A DNA stretch of 64,000 nucleotides from an uncultured Lachnospiraceae bacterium (GCA_944381485.1 CALWLI010000018.1:1-64000); one strand, 5' to 3'. Shown: positions 9,368-19,352, counted from the stretch's first letter. The notes: generated by a model from the letters alone, not told the origin. Translations and numbers: made by a program.

Positions 9368-10351
9368 ATGGCAAATACATCTATATTACTTGACATACCT
9401 GCGGAGCATGAGAGGAATATCTGCGGAAGCTGCGATATCTACTTAAAAAAGATAGAGAGTTCCCTCCATGTAGTTATAATCGAGAGGGACGGAACACTTA
9501 AAATAATGGGGGAGGAGAGCGCCGCAAAAAAGGCGGAGGCCATAATCACAAGCCTTACTGAGCTCAGCAAGGCGGGAAACATCATTGACGAGCAAAAGGT
9601 AGATTACGCCCTTGAGCTTTCCGGCTCCCATGATGAGAATATGCTCGTGGAGATAGATAAGGATATAATATGCCGCACTGTTATGGGCAAGCCGGTGAAA
9701 CCCAAGACCATAGGTCAAAAAAAATATGTGGATCTTATAAGAGATAAGATGATCACCTTCGGAATAGGACCTGCCGGAACGGGAAAGACCTACCTTGGCA
9801 TGGCTATGGCCATAAAGGCATTTAAAAATAATGAGGTTCAGCGCATTATACTTACAAGGCCCGCAATAGAAGCAGGAGAGAAGCTGGGCTTTCTTCCGGG
9901 AGATCTTCAGCAAAAGATCGACCCCTATCTGAGGCCTCTCTATGATGCCCTGTACAATATCATGGGAGCTGACGCCTACATTGCAAATTCGGAAAAGGGA
10001 TTGATAGAGGTGGCTCCTCTGGCTTATATGAGAGGCAGGACACTGGACAACGCATACATTATCCTTGATGAGGCTCAAAATACCACTCCCGCACAGATGA
10101 AGATGTTCCTCACGAGAATAGGTTTCGGCTCAAAGGTTATAGTTACAGGCGACCTCACTCAGAAGGATCTGGAAAAGGGCCAGTCCTCGGGACTTGAAGT
10201 TGCTGTAAAGGTCCTTTCAAAAATAGATGATATAGGCTTTTGTGAACTCACAAGTGCGGATGTTGTGAGACACCCCCTGGTACAGAAGATAGTTAAGGCC
10301 TATGACGACTACGAGCAGCGTGCAAAAAAGAATTCGGATAAGAGGCCTTAG
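9368..10351 (+). CDS. phoH: PhoH family ATPase
   Basis: 327 residues, normal for PhoH (YbeZ) proteins. An N-terminal KH-like RNA-binding region (residues 1-85) is followed by the ATPase domain: Walker A GPAGTGKTYLGMAMA near residue 138, LTRPAIEAGEKLGFLPGDLQQKIDPY and Walker B YIILDEAQNTTPAQMKM, then RIGFGSKVIVTGDLTQ and a final SADVVRHPLVQ. Probable RNA-dependent ATPase/helicase-like partner of YbeY in rRNA maturation, supported by ybeY 17 bases downstream. Confidence 0.93.
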   Translation: MANTSILLDIPAEHERNICGSCDIYLKKIESSLHVVIIERDGTLKIMGEESAAKKAEAIITSLTELSKAGNIIDEQKVDYALELSGSHDENMLVEIDKDIICRTVMGKPVKPKTIGQKKYVDLIRDKMITFGIGPAGTGKTYLGMAMAIKAFKNNEVQRIILTRPAIEAGEKLGFLPGDLQQKIDPYLRPLYDALYNIMGADAYIANSEKGLIEVAPLAYMRGRTLDNAYIILDEAQNTTPAQMKMFLTRIGFGSKVIVTGDLTQKDLEKGQSSGLEVAVKVLSKIDDIGFCELTSADVVRHPLVQKIVKAYDDYEQRAKKNSDKRP

Positions 10352-10368
10352 GCCCATAAGGAGCAGAT

Positions 10369-10863
10369 ATGTCCGTCAATATTGAAAATGAATACGAAAA
10401 AGAGCTAAGCCTTGATTTTAAGGACATAATTCCCAAGGTCACAACTGAAGCTCTGAGATATGAGGGCTGTCCCTTTGACTGCGAGATAAATGTTCTTCTC
10501 ACTGACGACAGTGAGATCGAAAAGATGAATGAGGAATACAGGGACATTAAAAAGAGCACAGATGTGCTCAGCTTCCCCATGATAGAATACAGTGAGCCCG
10601 CGGATTTTACGGGCTTTGAGGATGAGATAGAACTTTTCGACCCTGATACGGGAGAACTGGTACTGGGAGACATTGTTGTCTCCATGGATCACGTTTTCGC
10701 TCAGGCTGAGGAATACGGCCACGGACCGGAGAGAGAGCTGGCCTTTCTGGTGGCTCACAGCATGCTCCACTTGATGGGATACGATCATATGGAGGATGAG
10801 GAGCGGGAAGTGATGGAAAAAAAGCAGGAGGAGATTTTAACAAACTGCGGATATGAGAGATAG
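10369..10863 (+). CDS. ybeY: Endoribonuclease YbeY (16S rRNA maturation)
   Basis: 164 residues. Family motifs EYRDIKKSTDVLSFPM and the zinc site HSMLHLMGYDH (H-x3-H-x5-H) near residues 124-134 are intact. It acts in 16S rRNA 3' end processing and ribosome quality control. It is paired with phoH as in most bacteria and overlaps the next gene by 11 bases. An acidic insert (about residues 77-97) lies between the two motifs, longer than in many homologues. Confidence 0.95.
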   Translation: MSVNIENEYEKELSLDFKDIIPKVTTEALRYEGCPFDCEINVLLTDDSEIEKMNEEYRDIKKSTDVLSFPMIEYSEPADFTGFEDEIELFDPDTGELVLGDIVVSMDHVFAQAEEYGHGPERELAFLVAHSMLHLMGYDHMEDEEREVMEKKQEEILTNCGYER

Positions 10864-12460
10864 GACAGATTCCGAAAACAATTATTTGAGAGAGAGCATG
10901 ATCCCGGCTGCTGCGGGAATAATATGCAGTATTATTATCATGCTTTACAGGATTCCCCTTGCAAAAATACTGGGTACAGAGGGGATCTCATATTATACCT
11001 TTACTTACGCTGTCTACAGCATAATGCTGATAATAAGCTCCTACGCACTGCCCGGGGCGATTTCAAGACTCATGTCGGTTCGCCTTATGTCAGGCAGGGC
11101 CGGAGACGCACACAGAGTTTTCGGTCCGGCAATGACCTATGCCTGCTTTTCAGGTGGAGCATTCTTTATAATATTCTATTTTATTGCGCCCTTTATCTCA
11201 GCGCTGACAGGAAGAGAATTTTTAAGTAACACACTTAAAGCCCTGGCTCCTGCTGTGTGGATAATGGCTTGCTCAGGAGTGCTCAGAGGCTACTTTCAGG
11301 GGATAGGTGCATTCAGACTTACAGCCGTATCCCAGATCGCAGAGCAGGTGATAAACGGCATAGCTTCCGTATTTCTTGCTGCCAATATGTTTAACTACGG
11401 CTATAAGGCGGATCTCATATATGACGATACAGGCTTTGCCCCTTCCTACGGGGCTGCAGGGGCCACCTACGGTTTGTCCTGCGGTGCACTCTTCGCTCTT
11501 TTATTTCTCACAGCTCTGTACTTTTCTCAGAGAGGTCGTTTGTACTCTCTTGAGAGGGGGCATAGAGGGAAAAAGACTGAGTCTCTGTCTCATATAAGAC
11601 TTGCATTTTCAAGAACGGCCTTTCCGGTCATAATTTGGGCTATACTCTTTAATATAACCGTGCCGGCTGATGATATTATATTTAACCTGACAGCGTCTTT
11701 TTCAGGGAGTGATATATCCGCCTTAAGTTTATGGGGATCATTCGGAAAATTCCTTACATTTTTCTATATAGCTCAGCTTGCGGCAAACTCTCCGGGGGCG
11801 ATCCTTATACCTGTCATATCCGACGGGGCTGCAAGAAGAGATAAGAGGACTATAGTCAGCGCCATAATTTCAGGCTTTAAGACTGGTTTCAATTCAGCCG
11901 TACCTCTGTGCGTTGCAATAGCTGCTTTGGCAGATCCCCTTTGCAGACTTTTGTTCGGGCCTGAAGATATAGAACTTGTAAGAGTTCTCACTTCATCGGG
12001 TTCCGTATTTATACTGCTTTTTGTTCTTGCCACAGTAAGTACAAATATACTGCAGGGATTCGGGCATGTCTCGGAACCGCTTATGAATACTGTGACCGGG
12101 CTTATAATTCATGTAGTACTTCTCTTAGCTCTTATACTTGGCTTTAAGCTGGGAATATATGCTGTAATATGGGCGAACGCTATATTCTATGCTGTTATAT
12201 TTTTGCTCAATATAATGTGCATAAGAAGACATGTGAAATTCCGTTACAGGCTGTACAGAGGATTTTTGAGTCCTTTCCTGCGCTCTTTTCTTGCAGGAGC
12301 CGTGGTATACGGACTTAATCTTCTCCTGAAGCTTGTATTTCCTGAGCTTTTTTATGAGAGCAGACCCGGACTTTTCATAGTGACAGCAGTTTGTGTTTTC
12401 CTGTTTGGGACTATATATGCTTCACTGGGGACGTTTTTTCCTTCACGAAGAATGAGGTAA
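10853..12460 (+). CDS. Polysaccharide/lipid flippase of the MOP superfamily (SpoVB/MurJ-like)
   Basis: 535 residues with about 14 predicted membrane segments. The N-terminal half has the SpoVB/MurJ-like pattern AAGIICSIIIMLYRIPLAKILGTEGISYYTF and GAISRLMSVRLM; a cytoplasmic break occurs around YSLERGHRGKKTE. Likely moves a lipid-linked oligosaccharide or lipid II across the membrane. The ATG lies inside the ybeY end (11-base overlap), giving translational coupling. Closest named families are SpoVB, YkvU and MurJ; I cannot tell which from sequence alone, and no sporulation genes are nearby. Confidence 0.8.
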   Translation: MRDRTDSENNYLRESMIPAAAGIICSIIIMLYRIPLAKILGTEGISYYTFTYAVYSIMLIISSYALPGAISRLMSVRLMSGRAGDAHRVFGPAMTYACFSGGAFFIIFYFIAPFISALTGREFLSNTLKALAPAVWIMACSGVLRGYFQGIGAFRLTAVSQIAEQVINGIASVFLAANMFNYGYKADLIYDDTGFAPSYGAAGATYGLSCGALFALLFLTALYFSQRGRLYSLERGHRGKKTESLSHIRLAFSRTAFPVIIWAILFNITVPADDIIFNLTASFSGSDISALSLWGSFGKFLTFFYIAQLAANSPGAILIPVISDGAARRDKRTIVSAIISGFKTGFNSAVPLCVAIAALADPLCRLLFGPEDIELVRVLTSSGSVFILLFVLATVSTNILQGFGHVSEPLMNTVTGLIIHVVLLLALILGFKLGIYAVIWANAIFYAVIFLLNIMCIRRHVKFRYRLYRGFLSPFLRSFLAGAVVYGLNLLLKLVFPELFYESRPGLFIVTAVCVFLFGTIYASLGTFFPSRRMR

Positions 12461-12464
12461 AGAT

Positions 12465-13883
12465 ATGAAAAAGAAGAAAGTCATCATTATAGGAGGCGGG
12501 GCATCAGGGCTCATGGCTGCAGTTTCGGCGGCGGAAAACGGGGCAGAGGTCACTGTGCTTGAACACACAGCTGCCATAGGCAAGAAGCTTTTGTCTACCG
12601 GAAACGGCAGATGTAATTTCACAAACTCCGAGCTTAAAGATCCTAAAAAGGCTTTGAGACACTATCACAGTCTCTCAGATAGAAGCCTTGCGAAGAAGGT
12701 CCTTGATAACTTCGGCTATGATGATACTTTGAAATTTTTCAGGAGGATAGGTGTTGAACCTAAGTTCAGAAGCTATGCCTACGACGACAGCCGCTATGTA
12801 TACCCCATGAGTGATCAGGCCTCATCAGTGCTTAGAGCTCTCAAGCTGCAGGCGGATATGAATAATGTCAGATTTATAACCTCCTGCAACATTTACAACG
12901 TCACCCATATAAATACTTCACCCTCAACCTCACTTTTTGTAGTAAATGCTGAGAATGCCGCCTACAGGTCTGATGCCTTGATAATATGCACCGGAGGAAA
13001 CGCGGCTCCAAAGACCGGCTCTGACGGAAGCGGCTTCAATTTTCCCTGTGCCTTCGGGCATACCATGTGGGGATTTTTGCCTTCTCTGTGCGGTCTGAAG
13101 TGCCATGGCAGCTTCTTTAAGGCAATAAAGGGAGTAAGACATGATTGCCGCATAAAGCTTTGCATGTCATCCTCGGGAAATGAGGAGTTTGAGGAGAAAA
13201 ACAGGCTTCAAAGACATATGGAGGGGCCTGCGGACAATTTCGGTTTTATCGGTGACAATAAGCTCACAGAGTCCTATGAGAGCTTTGGGGAGCTGCAGTT
13301 TACGGAGTACGGCATATCCGGCATACCTGTATTTCAGGTCAGCAGATACGCTTCTATAGCCTTAAAGATAGGGAAGACTGTGAGAGTCATTATAGATATG
13401 ATGCCTGATACCTCTGAAGAGGAGCTTAAGCTAAAGCTTGATGAGAGAAGAGAGCTGCTCGCTGACAGGACCATGGAGTACTTCTTCAACGGAATGCTCA
13501 ATGACAAGCTTTCAGCCCTTGTAACGGATATGGCACATTTAAAGCCACAGCTTGGAATTTACTGTCTGACCGACGAGGATATTGACAGGATGTGCAGACT
13601 CATAAAGTCTTTTTCCGTAAATGTTGAGGATACTACAGGCTTCGACAACGCCCAGTGCACTGTCGGAGGAATAGACGCAGGGGAGATAGATCCCGACACC
13701 ATGGAATCCGAGATCATACCTGATCTCTTCTTTGCAGGTGAGCTCATAGATGTGGACGGAGACTGTGGAGGCTATAATCTGCAGTGGGCCTGGTCCACAG
13801 GAGCGATTGCGGGAAAGAGTGCCGCGTGCAGGCAAAAGAGGAAGATATACCCTGAAATTTTTGAGAACAATGTGATGGAATAA
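12465..13883 (+). CDS. HI0933/YhiN-type NAD(P)/FAD-dependent oxidoreductase
   Basis: 472 residues. N-terminal FAD-binding Rossmann motif IIGGGASGLMAAVSAAENGA (GxGxxG), then the family-specific KKLLSTGNGRCNFTN, and near the C-terminus GGIDAGEIDP, FFAGELIDVDGDCGGYNLQWAWSTG. Soluble flavoprotein of the BaiN-like group; the reaction is not established for most members. Located four bases after the flippase gene and two before a second flavoprotein, so probably in the ybeY-proA transcription unit. Cysteine content is somewhat high but no Fe-S motif is seen. Confidence 0.85.
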   Translation: MKKKKVIIIGGGASGLMAAVSAAENGAEVTVLEHTAAIGKKLLSTGNGRCNFTNSELKDPKKALRHYHSLSDRSLAKKVLDNFGYDDTLKFFRRIGVEPKFRSYAYDDSRYVYPMSDQASSVLRALKLQADMNNVRFITSCNIYNVTHINTSPSTSLFVVNAENAAYRSDALIICTGGNAAPKTGSDGSGFNFPCAFGHTMWGFLPSLCGLKCHGSFFKAIKGVRHDCRIKLCMSSSGNEEFEEKNRLQRHMEGPADNFGFIGDNKLTESYESFGELQFTEYGISGIPVFQVSRYASIALKIGKTVRVIIDMMPDTSEEELKLKLDERRELLADRTMEYFFNGMLNDKLSALVTDMAHLKPQLGIYCLTDEDIDRMCRLIKSFSVNVEDTTGFDNAQCTVGGIDAGEIDPDTMESEIIPDLFFAGELIDVDGDCGGYNLQWAWSTGAIAGKSAACRQKRKIYPEIFENNVME

Positions 13884-13885
13884 AT

Positions 13886-15547
13886 ATGATAAGAATAAAT
13901 CAGTTAAAGATCCCGATTTTTGAGTACAGTGAAGACAAGCTTAGAAAGAGGTGCGCCAAAGTTTTAAAGGTCGCACCTGAAAACATAAGAAAGCTCAGGG
14001 TGATAAGGCGCTCCACGGATGCAAGGAAAAAGAATGATATTCTCTTCTCCTTTACAGTGGATGTGAAGCTCTCAGACTCCGTGACGGGACCTAACTCCGA
14101 TACAGAAAAAGAATATATCAAAAAACTCAAAAACAGAGACATAGTTTATGAGGATGCCTTTCCTCTTGTTATAGATTATACTTCCGTGAAACCTTTTGAG
14201 GACACTCCTGTTGTTGTCGGGGCCGGGCCCTGTGGTCTGTTTTGTGCCCTTATACTTTCAAGAGCCGGACTTTGTCCCGTTTTAATTGAGAGAGGAGAGA
14301 GTGTTGATGACAGGGTTTTGACAGTAAATGATTTTTTTGACACCGGCTCCTTAAACAAGGACTCTAATGTCCAGTTCGGAGAGGGCGGTGCAGGAACCTT
14401 TTCTGACGGAAAACTCAATACATCCATAAAGGGGCAGGGAAGCTACATAAGATTTGTGCTGCAGACCTTCCATGAGTTCGGAGCAGATGAAGAGATACTG
14501 TATGACGCAAAGCCACATATAGGCACTGACCGCCTTATTGAGATAGTAAGGAATATACGGGAGGAGATCATAAAAAACGGCGGAAAGGTACTTTTTAACA
14601 CAAAGCTCACAGGATTTGAGCTTTCTGAGGACGGAAGCGGACTCGCAACTGTCAGAGCACAGGGAGAAAAGGGAGAGATAAGGATAGAGACAAAGCATTG
14701 TGTCCTTGCCATAGGTCACAGTGCAAGAGATACCTTTGAGCTTCTTTATAGAGAATACGGGCTTAACATGGAAAGAAAGCCTTTCGCAATGGGACTGCGC
14801 ATACAGCATACTCAGAAAATGATCAATGAGGCTCTCTACGGCAGGGAAAGACTTGAGGACAAGGTGAAAATACTGGGACCTGCCTCCTACAAGCTTACCC
14901 ATAAGTGCGTTGACGGAAGAAGTGTATATTCCTTCTGCATGTGCCCGGGAGGCTATGTGGTAAATTCCTCCTCGGAGGAGGGAAGGCTTTGTGTAAACGG
15001 CATGAGCTACAGCGACCGAAGCTCCGAAAATGCAAACTCGGCAATAGTTGTAAACATAAGGCCTGAGGATTTTAAGACTGAGGGACCGCTTGCGGGACTG
15101 GAGTTTCAGAGAGAGCTTGAGGAGGCTTTCTATATAGCGGGAAACGGAAATATTCCCATGGAAAGATACGGGGATTTCAAGGAGGCTCTTCCCTGTCCTT
15201 CGGCCACAGGAAGGATCAAACCTGTGATAAAAGGGTACGCAAATATCGCAGACATAAGAAGTATTTTGCCCGTATTTATGGCAGATGCCATAGAGGAGGG
15301 AATAGAGGCTTTCTCAAAGACAATAGAAGGCTTTAATGACGGTGATGCTCTTTTGTGTGGGGTGGAATCAAGGACTTCCTCACCTGTGCGCATTTTAAGA
15401 GACGACAATTTTGAGGCCTCTGTAAGGGGTATATACCCTGCAGGAGAGGGCGCAGGATATGCAGGAGGCATAACAAGCGCCGCAGTTGACGGGATAAAAA
15501 CGGCACAAAAGCTGCTTTTAAATAAATATAACAGACAGGCGGAGTAA
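13886..15547 (+). CDS. FAD-dependent dehydrogenase (UDP-N-acetylmuramate-dehydrogenase-unrelated, COG2509-like)
   Basis: 553 residues. An N-terminal ~85-residue domain (KVAPENIRKLRVIRRSTDARKK) precedes an FAD domain with VVGAGPCGLFCALILSRAG and VQFGEGGAGTFSDGKLNT; later come HCVLAIGHSARDTFELL and YPAGEGAGYAGGITSAAVDG. This domain order matches the widespread clostridial NAD(P)/FAD-dependent oxidoreductase that often sits beside translation or wall genes; its substrate is unknown. It starts two bases after the HI0933-type gene, so two unrelated flavoproteins are made from one message. Confidence 0.85.
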   Translation: MIRINQLKIPIFEYSEDKLRKRCAKVLKVAPENIRKLRVIRRSTDARKKNDILFSFTVDVKLSDSVTGPNSDTEKEYIKKLKNRDIVYEDAFPLVIDYTSVKPFEDTPVVVGAGPCGLFCALILSRAGLCPVLIERGESVDDRVLTVNDFFDTGSLNKDSNVQFGEGGAGTFSDGKLNTSIKGQGSYIRFVLQTFHEFGADEEILYDAKPHIGTDRLIEIVRNIREEIIKNGGKVLFNTKLTGFELSEDGSGLATVRAQGEKGEIRIETKHCVLAIGHSARDTFELLYREYGLNMERKPFAMGLRIQHTQKMINEALYGRERLEDKVKILGPASYKLTHKCVDGRSVYSFCMCPGGYVVNSSSEEGRLCVNGMSYSDRSSENANSAIVVNIRPEDFKTEGPLAGLEFQRELEEAFYIAGNGNIPMERYGDFKEALPCPSATGRIKPVIKGYANIADIRSILPVFMADAIEEGIEAFSKTIEGFNDGDALLCGVESRTSSPVRILRDDNFEASVRGIYPAGEGAGYAGGITSAAVDGIKTAQKLLLNKYNRQAE

Positions 15548-15554
15548 AACAAAA

Positions 15555-16418
15555 ATGGACAGTTTGGAAATTGAATTTAGAGAGAAGCTGAAGGGCAAAA
15601 AGAGGATAGTTTTGAAGGTGGGGTCATCCACCATTACTCACAGGGAGACAGGGGACATAAATCTTTATGTCATAGAGAAGCTTGTAAGGCTTATATCCGA
15701 TCTCATGGGAGAGGGCAAGGAGGTAGTCCTGGTCAGCTCAGGAGCCATAGCAGCAGGCAGAAAGACACTTAACTACAATGAGAGACCTGACAGCATTACC
15801 GTAAAGCAGGCCCTGGCCGCAGTTGGGCAGGCCAGACTTATGATGGTCTATCAGAGATTGTTTGCGGAGTACAGCCATCCTGCGGCCCAGATCCTTTTGA
15901 CAAAGAATGTTGTGCTCAACGAGGAGTCCCTTGTAAACGTCAAAAATACTTTCAAGGAGCTTCTTGATCTCAAGGTTGTGCCTATAGTCAATGAAAATGA
16001 TACCATATCCACCAGCGAGATATCTTTCTCGGAGAATGACAGACTGGCAGCCCTTGTGGCAACCATCATAGGCGCGGATCTCGTTATTCTGCTCAGCGAT
16101 ATAGACGGGCTTTATACAGATGACCCCTCGGCAAATCCCGAGGCCAAGTTTATACCTTTTGTTCCCCGGATCACTGATGAGCTTTTAGGTATGGCTAAGA
16201 GGACATCAAAGAGCAATGTGGGAACAGGCGGAATGAGGTCAAAGATAGATTCCGCAAGAATAGCAGGGGATGCCGGAGCCGACATGATCATTATGAACGG
16301 AAAAGATGTCTCAAAGGTCATAGATGTACTTGACGGAGAGGAGATAGGGACATTGTTTGCGGCACACAAGCATCACGAATTTGATCTCATGCATTTCATC
16401 CGTCATGAGTACGACTAA
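15555..16418 (+). CDS. proB: Glutamate 5-kinase without PUA domain
   Basis: 287 residues comprising only the amino acid kinase domain: KRIVLKVGSSTITH, VVLVSSGAIAAG, NENDTIST and LLSDIDGLYTDDP, GTGGMRSKIDSARIA. The C-terminal PUA domain found in the ~370-residue enzymes is absent, as in many clostridia. It phosphorylates glutamate to gamma-glutamyl phosphate, the first step to proline, and is followed by proA. No proC is in the window. Confidence 0.94.
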   Translation: MDSLEIEFREKLKGKKRIVLKVGSSTITHRETGDINLYVIEKLVRLISDLMGEGKEVVLVSSGAIAAGRKTLNYNERPDSITVKQALAAVGQARLMMVYQRLFAEYSHPAAQILLTKNVVLNEESLVNVKNTFKELLDLKVVPIVNENDTISTSEISFSENDRLAALVATIIGADLVILLSDIDGLYTDDPSANPEAKFIPFVPRITDELLGMAKRTSKSNVGTGGMRSKIDSARIAGDAGADMIIMNGKDVSKVIDVLDGEEIGTLFAAHKHHEFDLMHFIRHEYD

Positions 16419-16458
16419 GCTATACGCTTTTCAGGCTTCTCGGAGGAGGACAGAAAAA

Positions 16459-17718
16459 ATGAGTGGTACATTCAATTCTACAGATGAGATATGCAGAAAA
16501 GCCAAGGAGGCATCGAGAAGCCTTGCACTTTTTACTGCAGATAGGAAAAACAGAGCTCTCCTGTGCGCTGCCGAGGCAATTAAAGAGCACACAGAGGACA
16601 TCTTAAAGGCTAATGAGGATGATATGGTAAAGGCCAAGGCCTCAGGAATGAATAAGGGACTTTTGGACAGACTGTATCTCGATAAAAAGAGAGTTATGTC
16701 AATGGCTGAGGGCATACTTCAGGTCGCCGAGCTTAAGGACCCTGTGGGAGAGATAATTGAGAGCTTTGTTAGGCCTAACGGACTGATGATCTCAAAAAAG
16801 AAAGTCCCTATGGGGGTCTGCGGCATAATCTATGAGGCAAGACCCAATGTAACAGCTGACGCCTTTGCCATTTGCTTTAAATCGGGAAATGCCTGTGTAC
16901 TTAAGGGTGGATCCGCTGCTGTAAATTCAAATGCAGCCATAGCCTCTGCAATAAAAGAAGGCCTGTCAAAGGCCGAGGCGGACCCGAATTCACTCGGCTT
17001 TATAGAGGATACGGACAGGGAAAGCACAGTAGAGCTCATGAAAAAAAAGGAGTATATAGATGTGCTTATACCCAGGGGAAGCGCCTCACTTATTGAGACT
17101 GTGGTAAACAATTCCGTTATTCCTGTAATAGAGACAGGCACGGGAAATTGCCATATATTTGTGGACAGCTCCGCCGACCTTGACGAGGCGAGAGAAATAA
17201 TCGTAAATGCAAAGACTCAGAGGGTAGGTGTATGCAATGCCTGCGAATCCCTGCTTATACACAGAGATATAGCAGAGAAGGCCATACCTTCCATATATAA
17301 AGCTCTTTCAGAGCGTGGAGTGGAGATATTTGCGGATAAAGAAGCACTTTCAATATGCCCTGACATGTCGGAGGCCGGACCTGAGGACTGGGGAAGAGAA
17401 TATCTTGACTACAAGATATCTCTTAAAATCGTCAGCGGCATAGACGAAGCCATAGCTCATATAAACAAATACAGCACCGGACATTCAGAGAGCATCATAA
17501 CTGAAAATGAAGAAAACGGGGAAAGATTTTTAAATGAGGTGGATTCCGCCTGCGTCTATGTAAACGCCTCCACCAGATTTACAGACGGAGGAGAGTTCGG
17601 CTTTGGAGCGGAGATAGGCATATCCACCCAAAAACTCCATGCGAGAGGTCCCATGGGACTCAAGGAGCTTACATCCTACAAGTACATAATAAGAGGCAAC
17701 GGCCAGATAAGGCCATAG
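16459..17718 (+). CDS. proA: Glutamate-5-semialdehyde dehydrogenase
   Basis: 419 residues from the ATG at 16459, eight bases after GGAGGAGGA; an earlier ATG at 16357 lies inside proB and gives a non-homologous extension. Motifs: KVPMGVCGIIYEARPNVTADA, catalytic cysteine region RVGVCNACESLL, and the C-terminal TRFTDGGEFGFGAEIGIST. Reduces gamma-glutamyl phosphate with NADPH, completing the route to glutamate semialdehyde/pyrroline-5-carboxylate with ProB just upstream. Confidence 0.96.
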   Translation: MSGTFNSTDEICRKAKEASRSLALFTADRKNRALLCAAEAIKEHTEDILKANEDDMVKAKASGMNKGLLDRLYLDKKRVMSMAEGILQVAELKDPVGEIIESFVRPNGLMISKKKVPMGVCGIIYEARPNVTADAFAICFKSGNACVLKGGSAAVNSNAAIASAIKEGLSKAEADPNSLGFIEDTDRESTVELMKKKEYIDVLIPRGSASLIETVVNNSVIPVIETGTGNCHIFVDSSADLDEAREIIVNAKTQRVGVCNACESLLIHRDIAEKAIPSIYKALSERGVEIFADKEALSICPDMSEAGPEDWGREYLDYKISLKIVSGIDEAIAHINKYSTGHSESIITENEENGERFLNEVDSACVYVNASTRFTDGGEFGFGAEIGISTQKLHARGPMGLKELTSYKYIIRGNGQIRP

Positions 17719-17733
17719 CAGGGAGAACAGATC

Positions 17734-17952
17734 ATGATAAGTAAAAATGAAATAGACAGGATCAATGTCCTTTATCGCAAATCACAGACTGAAGAAGGGC
17801 TCAGCGTTGAGGAAAAGGAGGAGCAGCAGATCCTCAGGAGAAAATATATAGATTCAGTCAAGGCAAATCTCAGAAGCAGTCTCAACAATATAGATATTTT
17901 GGAAAGTGACGGAACTGTCACAAAGCTCAACACAAAAGAGAATAAACATTAA
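17734..17952 (+). CDS. DUF896 (YnzC family) small protein
   Basis: 72 residues. Begins with the DUF896 core ISKNEIDRINVLYRKSQTEEGLSVEEKEEQ, includes LRRKYIDSVKANLRSSLNNI and ends with a short hydrophilic tail. These are small helical cytoplasmic proteins of Firmicutes; in Bacillus a member (YneA operon/YnzC) is linked to the SOS region, but function is unclear. Follows proA by 15 bases and is the last gene before a strong hairpin. Confidence 0.85.
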   Translation: MISKNEIDRINVLYRKSQTEEGLSVEEKEEQQILRRKYIDSVKANLRSSLNNIDILESDGTVTKLNTKENKH

Positions 17953-17957
17953 AGGGG

Positions 17958-17998
17958 GATCCCCTCTCAAGCATTCCTTAAGAGCTTGGGAGGGGATC
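17958..17998. terminator. Bidirectional terminator between convergent operons
   Basis: 15-base-pair stem (GATCCCCTCTCAAGC at 17958-17972 with GCTTGGGAGGGGATC at 17984-17998, one G-U wobble) and an 11-base loop, lying between the DUF896 gene (plus) and the grdB-like gene (minus). T-runs on both sides are weak. Confidence 0.7.
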
Positions 17999-18030
17999 TT
18001 CAGGATTCATTTTATAATTTGAATTAAAAG

Positions 18031-19335
18031 CTACTCTTTAAATACCGTCTGTCCTTCAACATCTGTGGTGAGGGCTTCCAGGGCCTGCATCACCAGATGC
18101 TTTCTGAGTTTGAATTCATCCTCCTTTGAAAGCTCAGGGTTTCCGAGAGGATAGGGTATAGCTGTGGCGGGAACGATCCTGTTTGCGCCTACAGCAAGTG
18201 AAATGGGAACTATTGAGCACACATGAACTACAGGTATGCCGAAGCTCTCTATGGTCTTTGCCATCGTTGCACCGCAACGAGTACAGGTTCCTCAGTTTGA
18301 GGTGAGAATTGCAGCCTGAACATTGTTCTTTATCATGTCCTGAGCAATCTCTTCAGCATATTTTTTTGCGTTACTTACAGCTGTAGTATTTCCCACGGTA
18401 GCATAGTAGTGGTCGTAAAGCTCTCCTATAACGCCTTCGTGCTCTATCTCCCTCATAGCATCAAGGGGAACGACACGGTCAGGATCATCCATGGCATATA
18501 CAGGATCATAGCCGCCGTGAACAGAGGTGAACTTGTCCGCAGGCAGATAGCTCAGATCTGAAATATCATATATTCCGTATCTTGAAGCGTTTGCTGATTC
18601 TATGTGATCAGGATTACCCTGAGGAACTATTCCTCCTGAAGTGATAAGAGCTATCCTTGCATGCTTTAAGTCTTTGAGGGCAGGAGCCGGGTCAACTCTG
18701 TCAAACACAGGCATGGGAAGCTCGGTAGTGAAGGGCTCTCCCTTAAGCTTCTTTATGAGCATATCCACGCCTCTCTCAGCTCCGTTTTGAACAGTATGGA
18801 AGTTGACTCTGAAGCCCTGGGGTATGTATCCTTCCTCCTCGGGGAAGCCTATTTCCTCTCCCGACAAGAGTTTTTTTGCGAGGGATGCCATCTTTGGAAT
18901 CACATCCTTCATTCCCGCAGCAGTCATTGGAGCTTCTATAATGTAAACAGTTTTCTTGAACATCTCAGCTCCCGGATTCTCGGGGTAGAGGGCTGTCAAT
19001 ACGGGTATGGAAAGCTTTGTCTTTACCGCATCGCATATGGTTCCACAGGCAAGGCCGTAGCGTCCGGCGTTAAATCCCGGGCCTGCTATGAACATATCAG
19101 GCTTTTCTTCCTCTATCATTGCCAGTATAGTCTCCAAGGCCTCATCACCGTTATCCGCGAAGTAATTGTCTCCGCATATGACAGTTGAAACGATCTCGGC
19201 CTCGCCGGAGAGGGCGGCATTGAGGGCTGCTCCCGGGCCTACAGGGCCTTCCTTTTTCAAGGGCTTCAGATCGGCAGCTTCTTCGCCGCCTATCTGACCG
19301 TAAAACTGATTTATATAATGAACTATCCTTTTCAT
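18031..19335 (-). CDS. grdB: Glycine/sarcosine/betaine-reductase-type selenoprotein B subunit (GrdB-like), UGA = Sec348
   Basis: 434 residues when the UGA at 18294-18292 is read as selenocysteine. The part before it ends TSGGIVPQGNPDHIE...QAAILTSN; the part after reads GTCTRCGATMAKTIESFG, so the active-site motif is U-x-x-C-x-x-C, the signature of GrdB. The frame continues without interruption to a family-typical end (VEGQTVFKE). A hairpin 12 bases past the UGA fits a bacterial SECIS. Start chosen at the ATG at 19335 with AAGGTGG upstream; a GTG at 19344 is the alternative. With the GrdE-like subunit it should form the substrate-binding protein B complex that cleaves a C-N bond and hands a carboxymethyl-selenoether to protein A. 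Whether the substrate is glycine, sarcosine, betaine or something else cannot be read here. grdA, grdC and grdD are absent from the window. Confidence 0.92.
18265..18294 (-). promoter_or_regulatory. Selenocysteine UGA codon with SECIS-like hairpin
   Basis: On the mRNA the UGA (18294-18292) is followed by a perfect 6-base-pair stem CGUUGC/GCAACG (18279-18274 and 18270-18265) closing a GGU loop, with 18 bases from the end of the UGA to the loop start. A GG/GU-containing apical loop at this distance is what SelB recognises in bacterial SECIS elements. Confidence 0.8.
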
Positions 19336-19352
19336 AATATCCACCTTTCCAC

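Noticed and set aside
14351..14902. 183-codon minus-strand frame opposite the second flavoprotein
   Set aside because: Shadow of a conserved FAD enzyme on the other strand, low-complexity translation, no start signal.
18031..19344. grdB-like gene interpreted as a nonsense-mutated pseudogene or two separate genes
   Set aside because: The UGA lies exactly in the U-x-x-C-x-x-C motif, the family sequence continues in the same frame, and a SECIS-like hairpin follows.
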